Assembly: GCA_023444445.1 (NCBI GenBank)
Contig: JAEXMK010000162.1
Span: 1-14,998, forward strand
Direction of reading: 5' to 3'
Source of the DNA: Pseudomonadota bacterium
GTDB taxonomy: Bacteria > Pseudomonadota > Alphaproteobacteria > Rhizobiales > Rhizobiaceae
Length of the DNA stretch: 14,998 nucleotides
Below the pieces are notes generated by a model. That model did no database searches and was not told where the DNA came from. It saw only the letters and a program-made list of their open reading frames with translations. The position numbers and the translations under genes were made by a program. This document shows positions 1 through 7,128 of this stretch, in pieces; the stretch's first letter is position 1, and each line of letters starts with the position of its first letter.

Positions 1-16
1 TTTTTGTTACTCCACT

Positions 17-235
17 TTAGCGGCGAAACAACGGAACCGGCCAGAACCAAAGGCCGAATGTCGGGTGTCTCGATATCGGAAATTTGGCGCGCTTATACAT
101 GCCCAAACGGGCTTTGACCAGCCCTGATGCGCATTTTTTCCGATTCAGCGGAAGCAGCGCAGCGATCTGCCTTCGGGCATCGCAAATCATACCCAACGAC
201 CTACCAAAAATAACGCGCTTCTTGAAGTCGTCCAT
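17..235 (-). CDS. Doubtful 72-aa ORF downstream of polA
   Basis: This is an open frame of 72 codons starting 32 nt beyond the polA stop on the same strand. I do not recognise the product. It is basic, begins MDDFKKRVIFG, and shows no signal peptide, membrane segment or known motif. There is no Shine-Dalgarno sequence before the ATG at 235. It could be read on a polA read-through transcript, since I find no clear terminator between polA and position 1. It may equally be a chance frame. The rest of positions 1-267 shows nothing else I can support. Confidence 0.2.
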   Translation of the reverse strand: MDDFKKRVIFGRSLGMICDARRQIAALLPLNRKKCASGLVKARLGMYKRAKFPISRHPTFGLWFWPVPLFRR

Positions 236-267
236 ATGTCGAATTCACAAAAAGACCGCGTCCCCGA

Positions 268-3264
268 TCAATGCGCCTCATCCCAATTGTCGGCCGCGCG
301 GGCATCCACTTTTAGCGGCACCCTCATCGAAATAGCCGGCATGGCCGCATTCTCCATGACAGAGACGACGACAGGCAGGGTCTTTTCGATTTCCGCTTCC
401 TCGACTTCGAAGATGAGTTCGTCATGCACCTGCAAAAGCATGCGGGCGGAGAGCTTTTCCGCCTCCAGCGCCGGCTCGATGCGGATCATGGCGCGGCGGA
501 TGATATCGGCGGCCGAGCCTTGGATTGGCGCATTGATGGCCGCACGTTCGTTGAAAGCTTTCACGGACGGGTTGGAAGAGCGGATTTCCGGATAATGGGC
601 ACGACGGCCGAAAATCGTCTCGACATAACCGTTTTCGCGGGCGAAGGCCTTGGTTGCTTCCATATAGTCGCGAATACCGGGAAAACGCTCGAAATATTTC
701 TTGATATAATCCCCCGCCTCCGAGCGGGCGATGCTGAGCTGGTTGGCGAGACCGAAAGCGGAAATGCCGTAGATGATGCCGAAGTTGATGGCCTTGGCGC
801 GGCGGCGCACTTCCGACGGCATGCCTTCGACAGGTACGCCGAACATTTCCGACGCGGTCATCGCATGAATGTCGATGCCGTTTTCGAAGGCGTTTCTAAG
901 CTGCGGGATATCGGCGACATGGGCAAGCACACGCAGTTCGATCTGGCTGTAATCAGCCGATAGAAGCTTGTGTCCTGGCGTGGTGATGAAGGCCGTGCGG
1001 ATCTTGCGTCCCTCGGCCGTGCGGACCGGGATGTTCTGAAGGTTCGGCTCCGAGGACGAGAGGCGCCCCGTGGTGGTGGAGGCAAGCGCGTAGGAAGTGT
1101 GCACACGTTTCGTCTCGGGATGGATGTAACCGGGCAGCGCATCGGTATAGGTGGATTTCAGCTTGGTCAGCTGCCGCCAGTCGACAATCTTGCGCGGCAG
1201 TTCGGCACCTTCCGCCGCCAGATCCTCCAGAACCTGCGCCGATGTTGACCATTGGCCGGTCTTAGTTTTCGAGCCGCCGGGAAGACCCATCCTGCCGAAA
1301 AGAATGTCGCCGAGTTGCTTTGGCGAGCCGATGTTGAAACGCTCGCCCGCCAGCTCGTAGATTTCCTCTTCGAAGCTCGCAGCCTTCTGGGCAAGTTCGC
1401 CGGAAAGGCGCGACAGTATCTGCCGGTCCACGGTGATACCGCGCTCCTCCATATGCGCCAGTACGGGCACAAGGGGGCGTTCCAGCCGCTCATAAACCTT
1501 GGTCAGCCGTTCCGAGACGAGCCGAGGCTTAAGCGCCATCCACAGCCGCAGGGTGACATCAGCATCCTCAGCCGCATAAGCGGTTGCCTTGTCGATATCG
1601 ACAAAATCGAAGGTGACGCTCGACTTGCCCGAGCCCGTCACGTCCTTATAGGCAATAGGCGTGTGGCCGAGCCAGCGTTCGGATAGAGAATCCATGCCAT
1701 GTGTGGCCTTGCCGGCCTCAAGCACGTAGGAAATCAGCATCGTGTCGTCGAAGCTCTGCATGACGACGCCGTGGCGTTTCATCAGCAGATAATCATATTT
1801 GAGGTTTTGCGCGACCTTGAGGACAGCCTCGTCCTCAAGCAGATCCTTCAGACGCGCCAGAGCTTCGGCAAAGGGTACCTGCCCTTCGGCAAGCTTGATG
1901 CCGTCGCTGAAGAGATCGCCGCCGGAGCCGGTCTTGTGGGTCAAGGGAACGTAGGCGGCGCGGATATCCGTGCCCGAGGCATCCTTGCCATTATCGGCAA
2001 TGGCCAGTGAAAAACCGACGAGTTCGGCCTGCATCGGGTCGAGCGAGGTCGTTTCCGTGTCGAAGGCGACGACACCCGTTTCCCGGGCGGCGGCAATCCA
2101 GCGATCCAGCGTCGCGAGATCCCTGATCGTCGTGTAGGCTGTGGTATCGATCGTGGCGGCGGCAAAAAGCGCCTGTCTCGCCGTCGCGAGATCGGCGGGC
2201 GCGCTGCCTTCGCCAACCAGCTTTCTTGCGGAAGCGGCGGCCGAAGCCGGCGTATCCTTTGCCTCGGTGGGCACGACACCAGCCCCAGTGGCGGCCGGCG
2301 CATCGAGATCGGGGCCATGGGCATCGGCACCCCATTGCACCGGCACAATGGCAGCGTCGACGGCTGAGGCATCCGTTTCCGTCGCTTCGGCAACACGGCG
2401 GGTCAGCGTCGTGAATTCCATCGCCTTCAGGAAGGCGATGAGCTTCGGGCCGTTCTGCGGTTCCAGCACCAGTTCTTCAAGGGTCTGCTCCAGCGGCACA
2501 TCGGTTCTGAGCGCCACGAGCTGCCGGGAAATACGGGCAAGATCGGCATTGGCGATGATGTTTTCCCGGCGTTTCTGCTGCTTGATTTCCCCTGCCCGCG
2601 CCAGAAGCGTATCGAGATCGCCATATTCCTCCAGCAATTGCGCTGCCGTCTTCGGCCCAATGCCGGGAATGCCCGGAACATTGTCGGTGGAATCGCCGGT
2701 CATCGCCTGCAGGTCGATCATCTTTTCCGGGCCGACACCCCATTTTTCGATGACGTCAGGGACGCCGATCTGCTTGTCCTTCATGGCATCGTACATATGC
2801 ACGTTAGCCGTGACGAGCTGCATCAGATCCTTGTCGGACGAGATGATGGTGACATCGGCGCCGATCGCCTCAGCCTGCCGGGCATAGGTGGCGATGATAT
2901 CATCAGCCTCGAAACCTTCCGTCTCGATGCAGGGAAGGTTAAAGGCGCGCGTCGCTTCGCGGATCAGGCCGAATTGCGGCACCAGATCTTCCGGCGGCGC
3001 CGAGCGATTGGCCTTGTAGAGATCGTAAAGCTCGTTGCGGAAGGTTTTCGACGAGTAGTCGAAAATTACCGCGAAATGGGTCGGCGTCACGCCGACATCG
3101 GTATTGCGGGCATCCTTGAGGAGCTTCCACAACATGTTGCAGAAGCCGGAGACGGCGTTGACCGGTAGCCCGTCCGACTTGCGGTTCAGCGGCGGGATGG
3201 CATGGAAGGCCCGGAAAATGAAACCGGAACCGTCAACGAGGAAGAGATGATCGCCTTTTTTCAT
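268..3264 (-). CDS. polA: DNA polymerase I
   Basis: The product is DNA polymerase I, which fills gaps during excision repair and removes RNA primers from Okazaki fragments in the cytoplasm. All three domains are present in about 998 residues. Residue numbers here count from the upstream ATG at 3273. The 5'-3' exonuclease fills roughly 1-295 (DGSGFIFRAFHA at 14-25). The proofreading domain keeps all three motifs: FDTETT with the catalytic Asp and Glu at 404-409, NLKYD at 490-494 and YAAED at 566-570. The polymerase has motif A SADYSQIELR at 772-781, motif B RRAKAINFGIIYG at 824-836 and motif C QVHDELIFEV at 948-957. A linker at about 295-375, rich in Ala, Pro and Thr, is long for the family. 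Two in-frame ATGs (3273 and 3264) both lack a Shine-Dalgarno; I prefer 3264 because rhizobial PolA proteins, as I recall, begin MKKGDHLFLVDGSG. The gene is divergent from the membrane protein gene at 3355. Confidence 0.97.
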   Translation of the reverse strand: MKKGDHLFLVDGSGFIFRAFHAIPPLNRKSDGLPVNAVSGFCNMLWKLLKDARNTDVGVTPTHFAVIFDYSSKTFRNELYDLYKANRSAPPEDLVPQFGLIREATRAFNLPCIETEGFEADDIIATYARQAEAIGADVTIISSDKDLMQLVTANVHMYDAMKDKQIGVPDVIEKWGVGPEKMIDLQAMTGDSTDNVPGIPGIGPKTAAQLLEEYGDLDTLLARAGEIKQQKRRENIIANADLARISRQLVALRTDVPLEQTLEELVLEPQNGPKLIAFLKAMEFTTLTRRVAEATETDASAVDAAIVPVQWGADAHGPDLDAPAATGAGVVPTEAKDTPASAAASARKLVGEGSAPADLATARQALFAAATIDTTAYTTIRDLATLDRWIAAARETGVVAFDTETTSLDPMQAELVGFSLAIADNGKDASGTDIRAAYVPLTHKTGSGGDLFSDGIKLAEGQVPFAEALARLKDLLEDEAVLKVAQNLKYDYLLMKRHGVVMQSFDDTMLISYVLEAGKATHGMDSLSERWLGHTPIAYKDVTGSGKSSVTFDFVDIDKATAYAAEDADVTLRLWMALKPRLVSERLTKVYERLERPLVPVLAHMEERGITVDRQILSRLSGELAQKAASFEEEIYELAGERFNIGSPKQLGDILFGRMGLPGGSKTKTGQWSTSAQVLEDLAAEGAELPRKIVDWRQLTKLKSTYTDALPGYIHPETKRVHTSYALASTTTGRLSSSEPNLQNIPVRTAEGRKIRTAFITTPGHKLLSADYSQIELRVLAHVADIPQLRNAFENGIDIHAMTASEMFGVPVEGMPSEVRRRAKAINFGIIYGISAFGLANQLSIARSEAGDYIKKYFERFPGIRDYMEATKAFARENGYVETIFGRRAHYPEIRSSNPSVKAFNERAAINAPIQGSAADIIRRAMIRIEPALEAEKLSARMLLQVHDELIFEVEEAEIEKTLPVVVSVMENAAMPAISMRVPLKVDARAADNWDEAH

Positions 3265-3322
3265 GGGTAGCATGGATAGCGCGCCAAAGGCGAAAGGTCT
3301 ATCGTGGAGATCAGATGCGAGG

Positions 3323-3328
3323 CTATAT
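3323..3328 (+). promoter_or_regulatory. -10 element CTATAT for the small membrane protein gene
   Basis: CTATAT is the exact alphaproteobacterial sigma-70 -10 consensus as I know it. It would place the transcript start near 3335, only about 20 nt before the ATG at 3355. A -35 element at the right distance is poor. The position argues against the upstream GTG at 3304 as the start codon, because it would lie outside the mRNA. Confidence 0.4.
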
Positions 3329-3354
3329 CTTTGTTGATTTCCAGGGAAAAGCGG

Positions 3355-3735
3355 ATGTCCAAAGTTTCGATATTTCAGGCGTATTTTGGAGCAGTCCTCC
3401 TCACCGCGATCGTTGTGGTCTGCTCATGGCTCCAAGAAGATGACGCAATAACAATTTTTCAGAAATCTCTCCTAGCGCCGCTTTTTCTTTTGGCTAGCAG
3501 GGGCCTACGCTCCTTTTTTCCGGAACGCCTTGATGCAACACGCAGCATTTTCGGAACTGCGGAATTTCATTTTCTTAACTCCGCAGTGATCGCGGCTTTC
3601 CTCTTATTGGTGCTTCACCCATTGGGGGATCTTGCTGCGCAGCTTATGTTCTTTGCGTCCTTTATTTTGCCTGCGGGAAGCACGAATTTCTTCCTTGCTA
3701 TGAGAGCAAAACGCAAAATTGAGGATCGCGACTAA
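3355..3735 (+). CDS. Small hypothetical integral membrane protein
   Basis: I do not recognise the family. The 126-residue product is mostly hydrophobic, with likely membrane segments at about 8-25, 34-48, 73-88 and 92-116, and it ends in a charged tail (RAKRKIEDRD). The start at 3355 is supported by an AGGG 8 nt upstream and by a consensus -10 at 3323-3328. An in-frame GTG at 3304 would add 17 residues but lies upstream of the predicted transcript start. The gene is clearly richer in A and T than its neighbours, with runs such as ctttttcttttgg and many AT-ending codons. That suggests weak selection or acquisition from elsewhere. It stands alone between divergent polA and a downstream sRNA candidate, so context gives no function. 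Confidence 0.6.
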   Translation: MSKVSIFQAYFGAVLLTAIVVVCSWLQEDDAITIFQKSLLAPLFLLASRGLRSFFPERLDATRSIFGTAEFHFLNSAVIAAFLLLVLHPLGDLAAQLMFFASFILPAGSTNFFLAMRAKRKIEDRD

Positions 3736-3806
3736 ACATCGCCAGACCTTACCGATTTGTAATCCATTCTTCCCTTGAAAAGCCGCATTTGGAGACACAT
3801 TTCTTA

Positions 3807-3954
3807 GTGGACGGCGCCTGATCACGCCGTAGTCTGATAGCTGGCTCGTCCCCCGCCGCGTCAGACCGGACAAAGGCCTTTCCCCCTCTCCGGGCCTTTG
3901 TCCTCCAATATGACCGCCATGGCCGACCCCTCCCGGCCGTGGCGGTTTTATTTT
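3807..3954 (+). ncRNA. Probable trans-acting sRNA, αr7-like (polA-marR intergenic)
   Basis: Four hairpins follow one another with almost no spacing: 3811-3816 with 3825-3830, 3832-3838 with 3860-3866, 3868-3878 with 3893-3903 (11 perfect pairs), and 3913-3924 with 3935-3946 (12 pairs, one G-U), followed by a U-rich tail. Loops 2, 3 and 4 contain runs of C (CCCCC, CCCCCTCTCC, CCCCTCCC) that could pair with Shine-Dalgarno sequences. There is no convincing reading frame. A CTTGAA at 3774-3779 with a weak -10 near 3796-3801 would start transcription at about 3807, giving some 147 nt. I recall that the rhizobial αr7 family (Smr7C) is about this size and lies between polA and a marR-type gene, as here. 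The hairpins are seen directly; the family name is from memory. Confidence 0.7.
3913..3954 (+). terminator. Rho-independent terminator of the polA-marR sRNA
   Basis: A 12-bp GC-rich stem with a 10-nt C-rich loop is followed by TTTTATTTT. The T-rich tail exists only on the plus strand, so it serves plus-strand transcripts: the sRNA and possibly read-through from the membrane protein gene. Confidence 0.85.
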
Positions 3955-3986
3955 GCGCCCTGCCTAGGCTGGCCTAGACATATCAT

Positions 3987-4000
3987 GCGATATATATCGC
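3987..4000 (+). promoter_or_regulatory. Palindromic candidate operator upstream of the MarR gene
   Basis: GCGATATATATCGC is a perfect 14-bp palindrome ending 39 bp before the MarR-family start codon. MarR proteins bind as dimers to AT-centred inverted repeats of about this size, usually at their own promoters. A second, shorter inverted repeat (CTAGGC-TG-GCCTAG) lies at 3964-3977. Autoregulation is inferred from position and symmetry only. Confidence 0.5.
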
Positions 4001-4039
4001 GCTATTGAAGTTGCTGCTTTCCGCTGGCGACGACGTAGT

Positions 4040-4486
4040 ATGGACGGAAGAATGGGGTTTTCCCGGGACGAATCGGCAATCTATCTCGCTGCGAAGATGG
4101 CGCGGGAATTTACCATGGCGCTGCAGAAAAGAGCGGCGGCGCTCGGTTTTTCTCCCGGCCAATTTCCCATCCTCATCGAGCTCTGGCATGAAGAAGGTCT
4201 GACGCAGAGGCAATTGCTGGATCGAATCGATGTTGAACAGGCAACGCTCGCCAACACGCTGTCGCGCATGGAACGTGACGGGCTTATTGTCCGCAAATCG
4301 CATCCGAGCGACCGCCGCGCCCAGATCATCGAACTGACCCAGCGCGGCAGAGATCTTGAGGCGAATGCCATTGCCGCTTCCGAGGCCACCGAAGACACAT
4401 TGCTTGCGGACTTCCGCCGTTTCGAGCGGCAGCTTTTGCTGGAATACATGCGCCGGGCGATCGAAAGCGCCAAAAAAGCAAAATAA
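4040..4486 (+). CDS. MarR-family transcriptional regulator
   Basis: This is a 148-residue DNA-binding repressor or activator of the MarR family, the usual length for these dimeric winged-helix proteins. The N-terminal helix (about 10-35) and C-terminal helices (about 105-145) would form the dimer interface. The winged helix spans about 38-100: LTQRQLLDRIDVEQATLANT contains the helix-turn-helix, and the wing carries the conserved D-R-R at 91-93 followed by IIELT. No cysteine is present, so a thiol-oxidation sensor of the OhrR type is unlikely. The start at 4040 has no Shine-Dalgarno, and an ATG at 4052 is the alternative. A palindrome upstream suggests autoregulation. The next gene, a peptidase 165 nt downstream, has its own ribosome site and need not be a target. 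The ligand cannot be read from the sequence. Confidence 0.9.
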   Translation: MDGRMGFSRDESAIYLAAKMAREFTMALQKRAAALGFSPGQFPILIELWHEEGLTQRQLLDRIDVEQATLANTLSRMERDGLIVRKSHPSDRRAQIIELTQRGRDLEANAIAASEATEDTLLADFRRFERQLLLEYMRRAIESAKKAK

Positions 4487-4650
4487 CGTCTGCGGCCCAA
4501 AACCGCTTCGCAGTTTTCGCGAACTGCTCTATCGTTCCGGCGGCCGCGCGCTTGCCGATTCACGACAAGCCTGCCCCTTGTTTCCCGCGATATGCGATGC
4601 CCGGATATTCGTCTTTTCGCCGGGTCACGACAGACATGACAGGATCAGCG

Positions 4651-6040
<1,390 letters not shown>

Positions 6041-6042
<2 letters not shown>

Positions 6043-6079
6043 CAAAAAAGAGGAAGCACCGGTGACCTGGCGCTTCCTC
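6041..6079 (-). terminator. Minus-strand terminator abutting the peptidase stop
   Basis: GAGGAAGC at 6050-6057 pairs with 6072-6079. On the minus strand the stem extends to 11 bp through a G-U pair and is followed by TTTTTTGTT. On the plus strand the same position is an A-C mismatch and the tail is poor in T. It therefore looks built to stop minus-strand transcription before it enters the peptidase gene. Confidence 0.65.
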
Positions 6080-6100
6080 CCTTTGCGTTTGCTCATCGCA

Positions 6101-6131
6101 AAAACAAAAAGGCCGGGCAAGCCCGACCTTT
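6101..6131 (-). terminator. Minus-strand terminator of the unassigned transcript
   Basis: The stem 6108-6118 with 6121-6131 is followed on the minus strand by TTTTTGTTTTT. Position 6 of the stem is a G-U pair in minus-strand RNA but a C-A mismatch in plus-strand RNA, so minus-strand use is favoured. The nearest known minus-strand gene upstream, cspA, already has its own terminator at 6389-6412, which implies a separate transcript ending here. Confidence 0.75.
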
Positions 6132-6322
6132 CCATCCGTTTTCCGTCAATGCCAGTACATCCGTGGTCAAAGCGTTCAACGGTAATGTTCCAGAGCGCGT
6201 CCACTTCCATGGCCACTGCATTTCACCATCAGGATCGGCTGCTTCGGTTAATCTTTGGTTAACACGATAACAGGGGCACTTTCAAAATACCCGCCTGACA
6301 GCTCTCATCCGAAACACTGTTG
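6103..6322 (-). ncRNA. Unassigned short minus-strand transcript (candidate sRNA)
   Basis: A sigma-70 promoter at 6329-6357 and a strong terminator at 6101-6131 bound a predicted RNA of about 215 nt. I do not recognise it. It has a hairpin near its 5' end, where GGGTA pairs with TGCCC around the loop TTTTGAAAG, flanked by CAG and CTG. The largest ATG-started frame that fits is 42 codons (6093-6221, beginning MQWPWKWTRSG), but it reads through the terminator stem and lacks a ribosome site, so a non-coding RNA is more likely. A CtrA-like box lies inside it at 6248-6263. It fills most of the 408-bp stretch between the peptidase and the cold-shock gene. Confidence 0.45.
6248..6263. promoter_or_regulatory. 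CtrA-like box TTAA-N7-TTAAC
   Basis: TTAA at 6248-6251, a 7-nt spacer and TTAAC at 6259-6263 match the published CtrA consensus on both strands. CtrA is the essential cell-cycle response regulator of alphaproteobacteria. TTAA is rare in this GC-rich window and only two such spaced pairs occur, both between genes. Here the box would lie about 60-75 nt inside the predicted minus-strand transcript, so its effect is uncertain. Confidence 0.45.
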
Positions 6323-6328
6323 AACCCT

Positions 6329-6357
6329 ATATTGGTATGCACTCGCGCCTTTTCAAG
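6329..6357 (-). promoter_or_regulatory. Sigma-70 promoter of the unassigned minus-strand transcript
   Basis: CTTGAA at 6352-6357 and CAATAT at 6329-6334 are separated by exactly 17 nt on the minus strand. They match the alphaproteobacterial consensus CTTGAC-N17-CTATAT at 5 of 6 positions each. Transcription should start near 6322. Confidence 0.6.
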
Positions 6358-6380
6358 GCCCGCCTGTTCGCCGCATCTTT

Positions 6381-6412
6381 CAAAAGAAAAAGGCCGGAAA
6401 AATCCGGCCTTT
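6381..6412 (-). terminator. Terminator of the cold-shock gene
   Basis: A perfect 10-bp stem (6389-6398 with 6403-6412), a TTTT loop on the minus strand and a TTTTCTTTT run lie 38 nt past the cspA stop codon. It is a typical rho-independent terminator for the minus strand. Confidence 0.85.
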
Positions 6413-6450
6413 CCATTCATGCGAGTGACCCTTACGGGCCAGAACGCTTA

Positions 6451-6660
6451 TCAGGCAGCAACGAGGTTGCCTGCGGACATCTTGCCCGAGCGGCGGTCCT
6501 GCATCAGCTCGTAGGAGAGCTTCTGGCCGTCGTTGAGAGCGGTGAGGCCCGCACGCTCAACAGCAGAGATGTGAACGAACACGTCCTGCGAACCGTCGTC
6601 AGGCTGAATGAAGCCGTAGCCCTTGGTTGCGTTGAACCACTTTACTGTACCAGTCGCCAT
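6451..6660 (-). CDS. cspA: Cold-shock protein (CspA family)
   Basis: The product is a 69-residue single cold-shock domain that binds single-stranded RNA and DNA and melts RNA secondary structure, acting as an RNA chaperone in the cytoplasm. It has RNP1 KGYGFIQ at 13-19 and RNP2 VFVHI at 27-31, plus the N-terminal VKWFN typical of the family. The start at 6660 is supported by an AAGGA about 8 nt upstream. The frame stays open to 7023, but that extension runs through the leader and an sRNA and is not coding. A strong promoter lies at 6798-6826 and gives a leader of about 130 nt with two hairpins; leaders of this kind control cspA translation by temperature in other bacteria. Several csp paralogues are usual in rhizobia, so the symbol denotes the family; cold induction itself is not shown. 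Confidence 0.95.
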   Translation of the reverse strand: MATGTVKWFNATKGYGFIQPDDGSQDVFVHISAVERAGLTALNDGQKLSYELMQDRRSGKMSAGNLVAA

Positions 6661-6690
6661 AACGATTTCCTTCCGTTGGCAATTGTATTT

Positions 6691-6759
6691 GCACTGCAAG
6701 CAGTGCGGACTTGGGTCGAATTTGAAGGAAAAGATCGTCGTGAGCGTCTGGAAAGACGC
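6691..6759 (-). promoter_or_regulatory. Structured 5' leader of the cold-shock mRNA
   Basis: Two hairpins lie in the untranslated leader: 6744-6749 with 6754-6759 (6 bp around TTCC) and 6691-6697 with 6700-6706 (7 bp), the latter ending about 30 nt before the start codon. Long folded leaders are typical of cold-shock genes and act there as temperature-responsive switches. That role is inferred here. Confidence 0.45.
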
Positions 6760-6797
6760 CGAAGCTCTGGTCGTCAAACAAATATCGATGGCGAAGT

Positions 6798-6826
6798 ACC
6801 TAGGTTGGAAGGGGCCCAAAGTCAAG
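6798..6826 (-). promoter_or_regulatory. Promoter of the cold-shock gene
   Basis: CTTGAC (6821-6826), 17 nt and CTAGGT (6798-6803) give a full -35 match and a fair -10. Transcription would start near 6790, some 130 nt before the ATG at 6660. Confidence 0.7.
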
Positions 6827-6885
6827 TTTCTTTGAGCAGAGCAGTCGCCGAGAGGAGAAGGGCGAGGCGACAACCAAATCGCCAA

Positions 6886-7008
6886 AACGCAAAAACCCGG
6901 CGCGGGAGGAGGTGCGCCGGGTTCTTGAAACTGACTGACAATTGGGAGGAGGAGTATTGTCAGTCCAATCGGGCGACGCTGGGAGGAGGAGTGCGTCGCT
7001 TCGATGAT
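6886..7008 (-). ncRNA. nfeR1: αr14-family sRNA (NfeR1/PmaR-like) with three anti-Shine-Dalgarno loops
   Basis: Three strong hairpins each present the same CCTCCTCCC loop on the minus strand: 6973-6979 with 6993-6999, 6934-6942 with 6956-6964 (9 bp), and 6894-6903 with 6914-6923 (10 bp), the last followed by TTTTTGCGTTTT and acting as the terminator. A -10 CTGTAT at 7015-7020 would give a start near 7008 and about 123 nt, the size I recall for the rhizobial αr14 family (NfeR1 in Sinorhizobium). The loops are complementary to ribosome-binding sites, so the RNA should block translation of many mRNAs. From memory, the Agrobacterium member may be PmaR, linked to cell-wall synthesis, motility and ampicillin resistance. 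No good -35 is seen. Confidence 0.88.
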
Positions 7009-7092
7009 TTGAAGATACAGCATGCCAGCTTAAAAAACAGACGTTTCATCGCAGCGCAGCATTGCAAAAAACGCATGGCTATCTCCGAGCCA

Positions 7093-7121
7093 CTTGAAGC
7101 GCATCTGCGTAACGCCTAATA
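7093..7121 (+). promoter_or_regulatory. Promoter of the YbaK-type gene, placing +1 at the ATG
   Basis: CTTGAA (7093-7098), 17 nt and CTAATA (7116-7121) form a good sigma-70 promoter. The expected start, 6-8 nt past the -10, falls at 7128-7130, on the ATG at 7129. No Shine-Dalgarno is present, so the mRNA is probably leaderless. Confidence 0.55.
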
Positions 7122-7128
7122 AATACGC

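Noticed and set aside
2141..2887. 248-codon plus-strand frame opposite polA
   Set aside because: polA is complete with all motifs. Long antisense frames are expected in GC-rich genes, and the product is low-complexity Ala/Ser-rich sequence.
3304..3354. GTG start for the small membrane protein
   Set aside because: The consensus -10 at 3323-3328 lies downstream of the GTG, and the ATG at 3355 has a better ribosome site.
4509..4527. Hairpin GCAGTT-TTCGCG-AACTGC after the MarR gene
   Set aside because: The stem is only 6 bp and no T run follows, so it is too weak to call a terminator.
4552..4650. 33-codon N-terminal extension of the M20 peptidase
   Set aside because: It has no ribosome site and no family-like sequence, whereas AGGAT stands correctly before the ATG at 4651.
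6093..6221. 42-codon minus-strand frame beginning MQWPWKW
   Set aside because: It lacks a ribosome site and reads through the 6108-6131 terminator stem. It is kept only as an alternative reading of the unassigned transcript.
6661..7023. Upstream extension of the cold-shock frame to 190 codons
   Set aside because: The added part runs through the αr14 sRNA, the cspA promoter and the leader. The known family begins at MATGTVKWF, which has its own ribosome site.
6337..7119. 260-codon plus-strand frame across cspA and the αr14 sRNA
   Set aside because: It is antisense to a clear cspA gene and a structured RNA, its product shows no known features, and it has no ribosome site.
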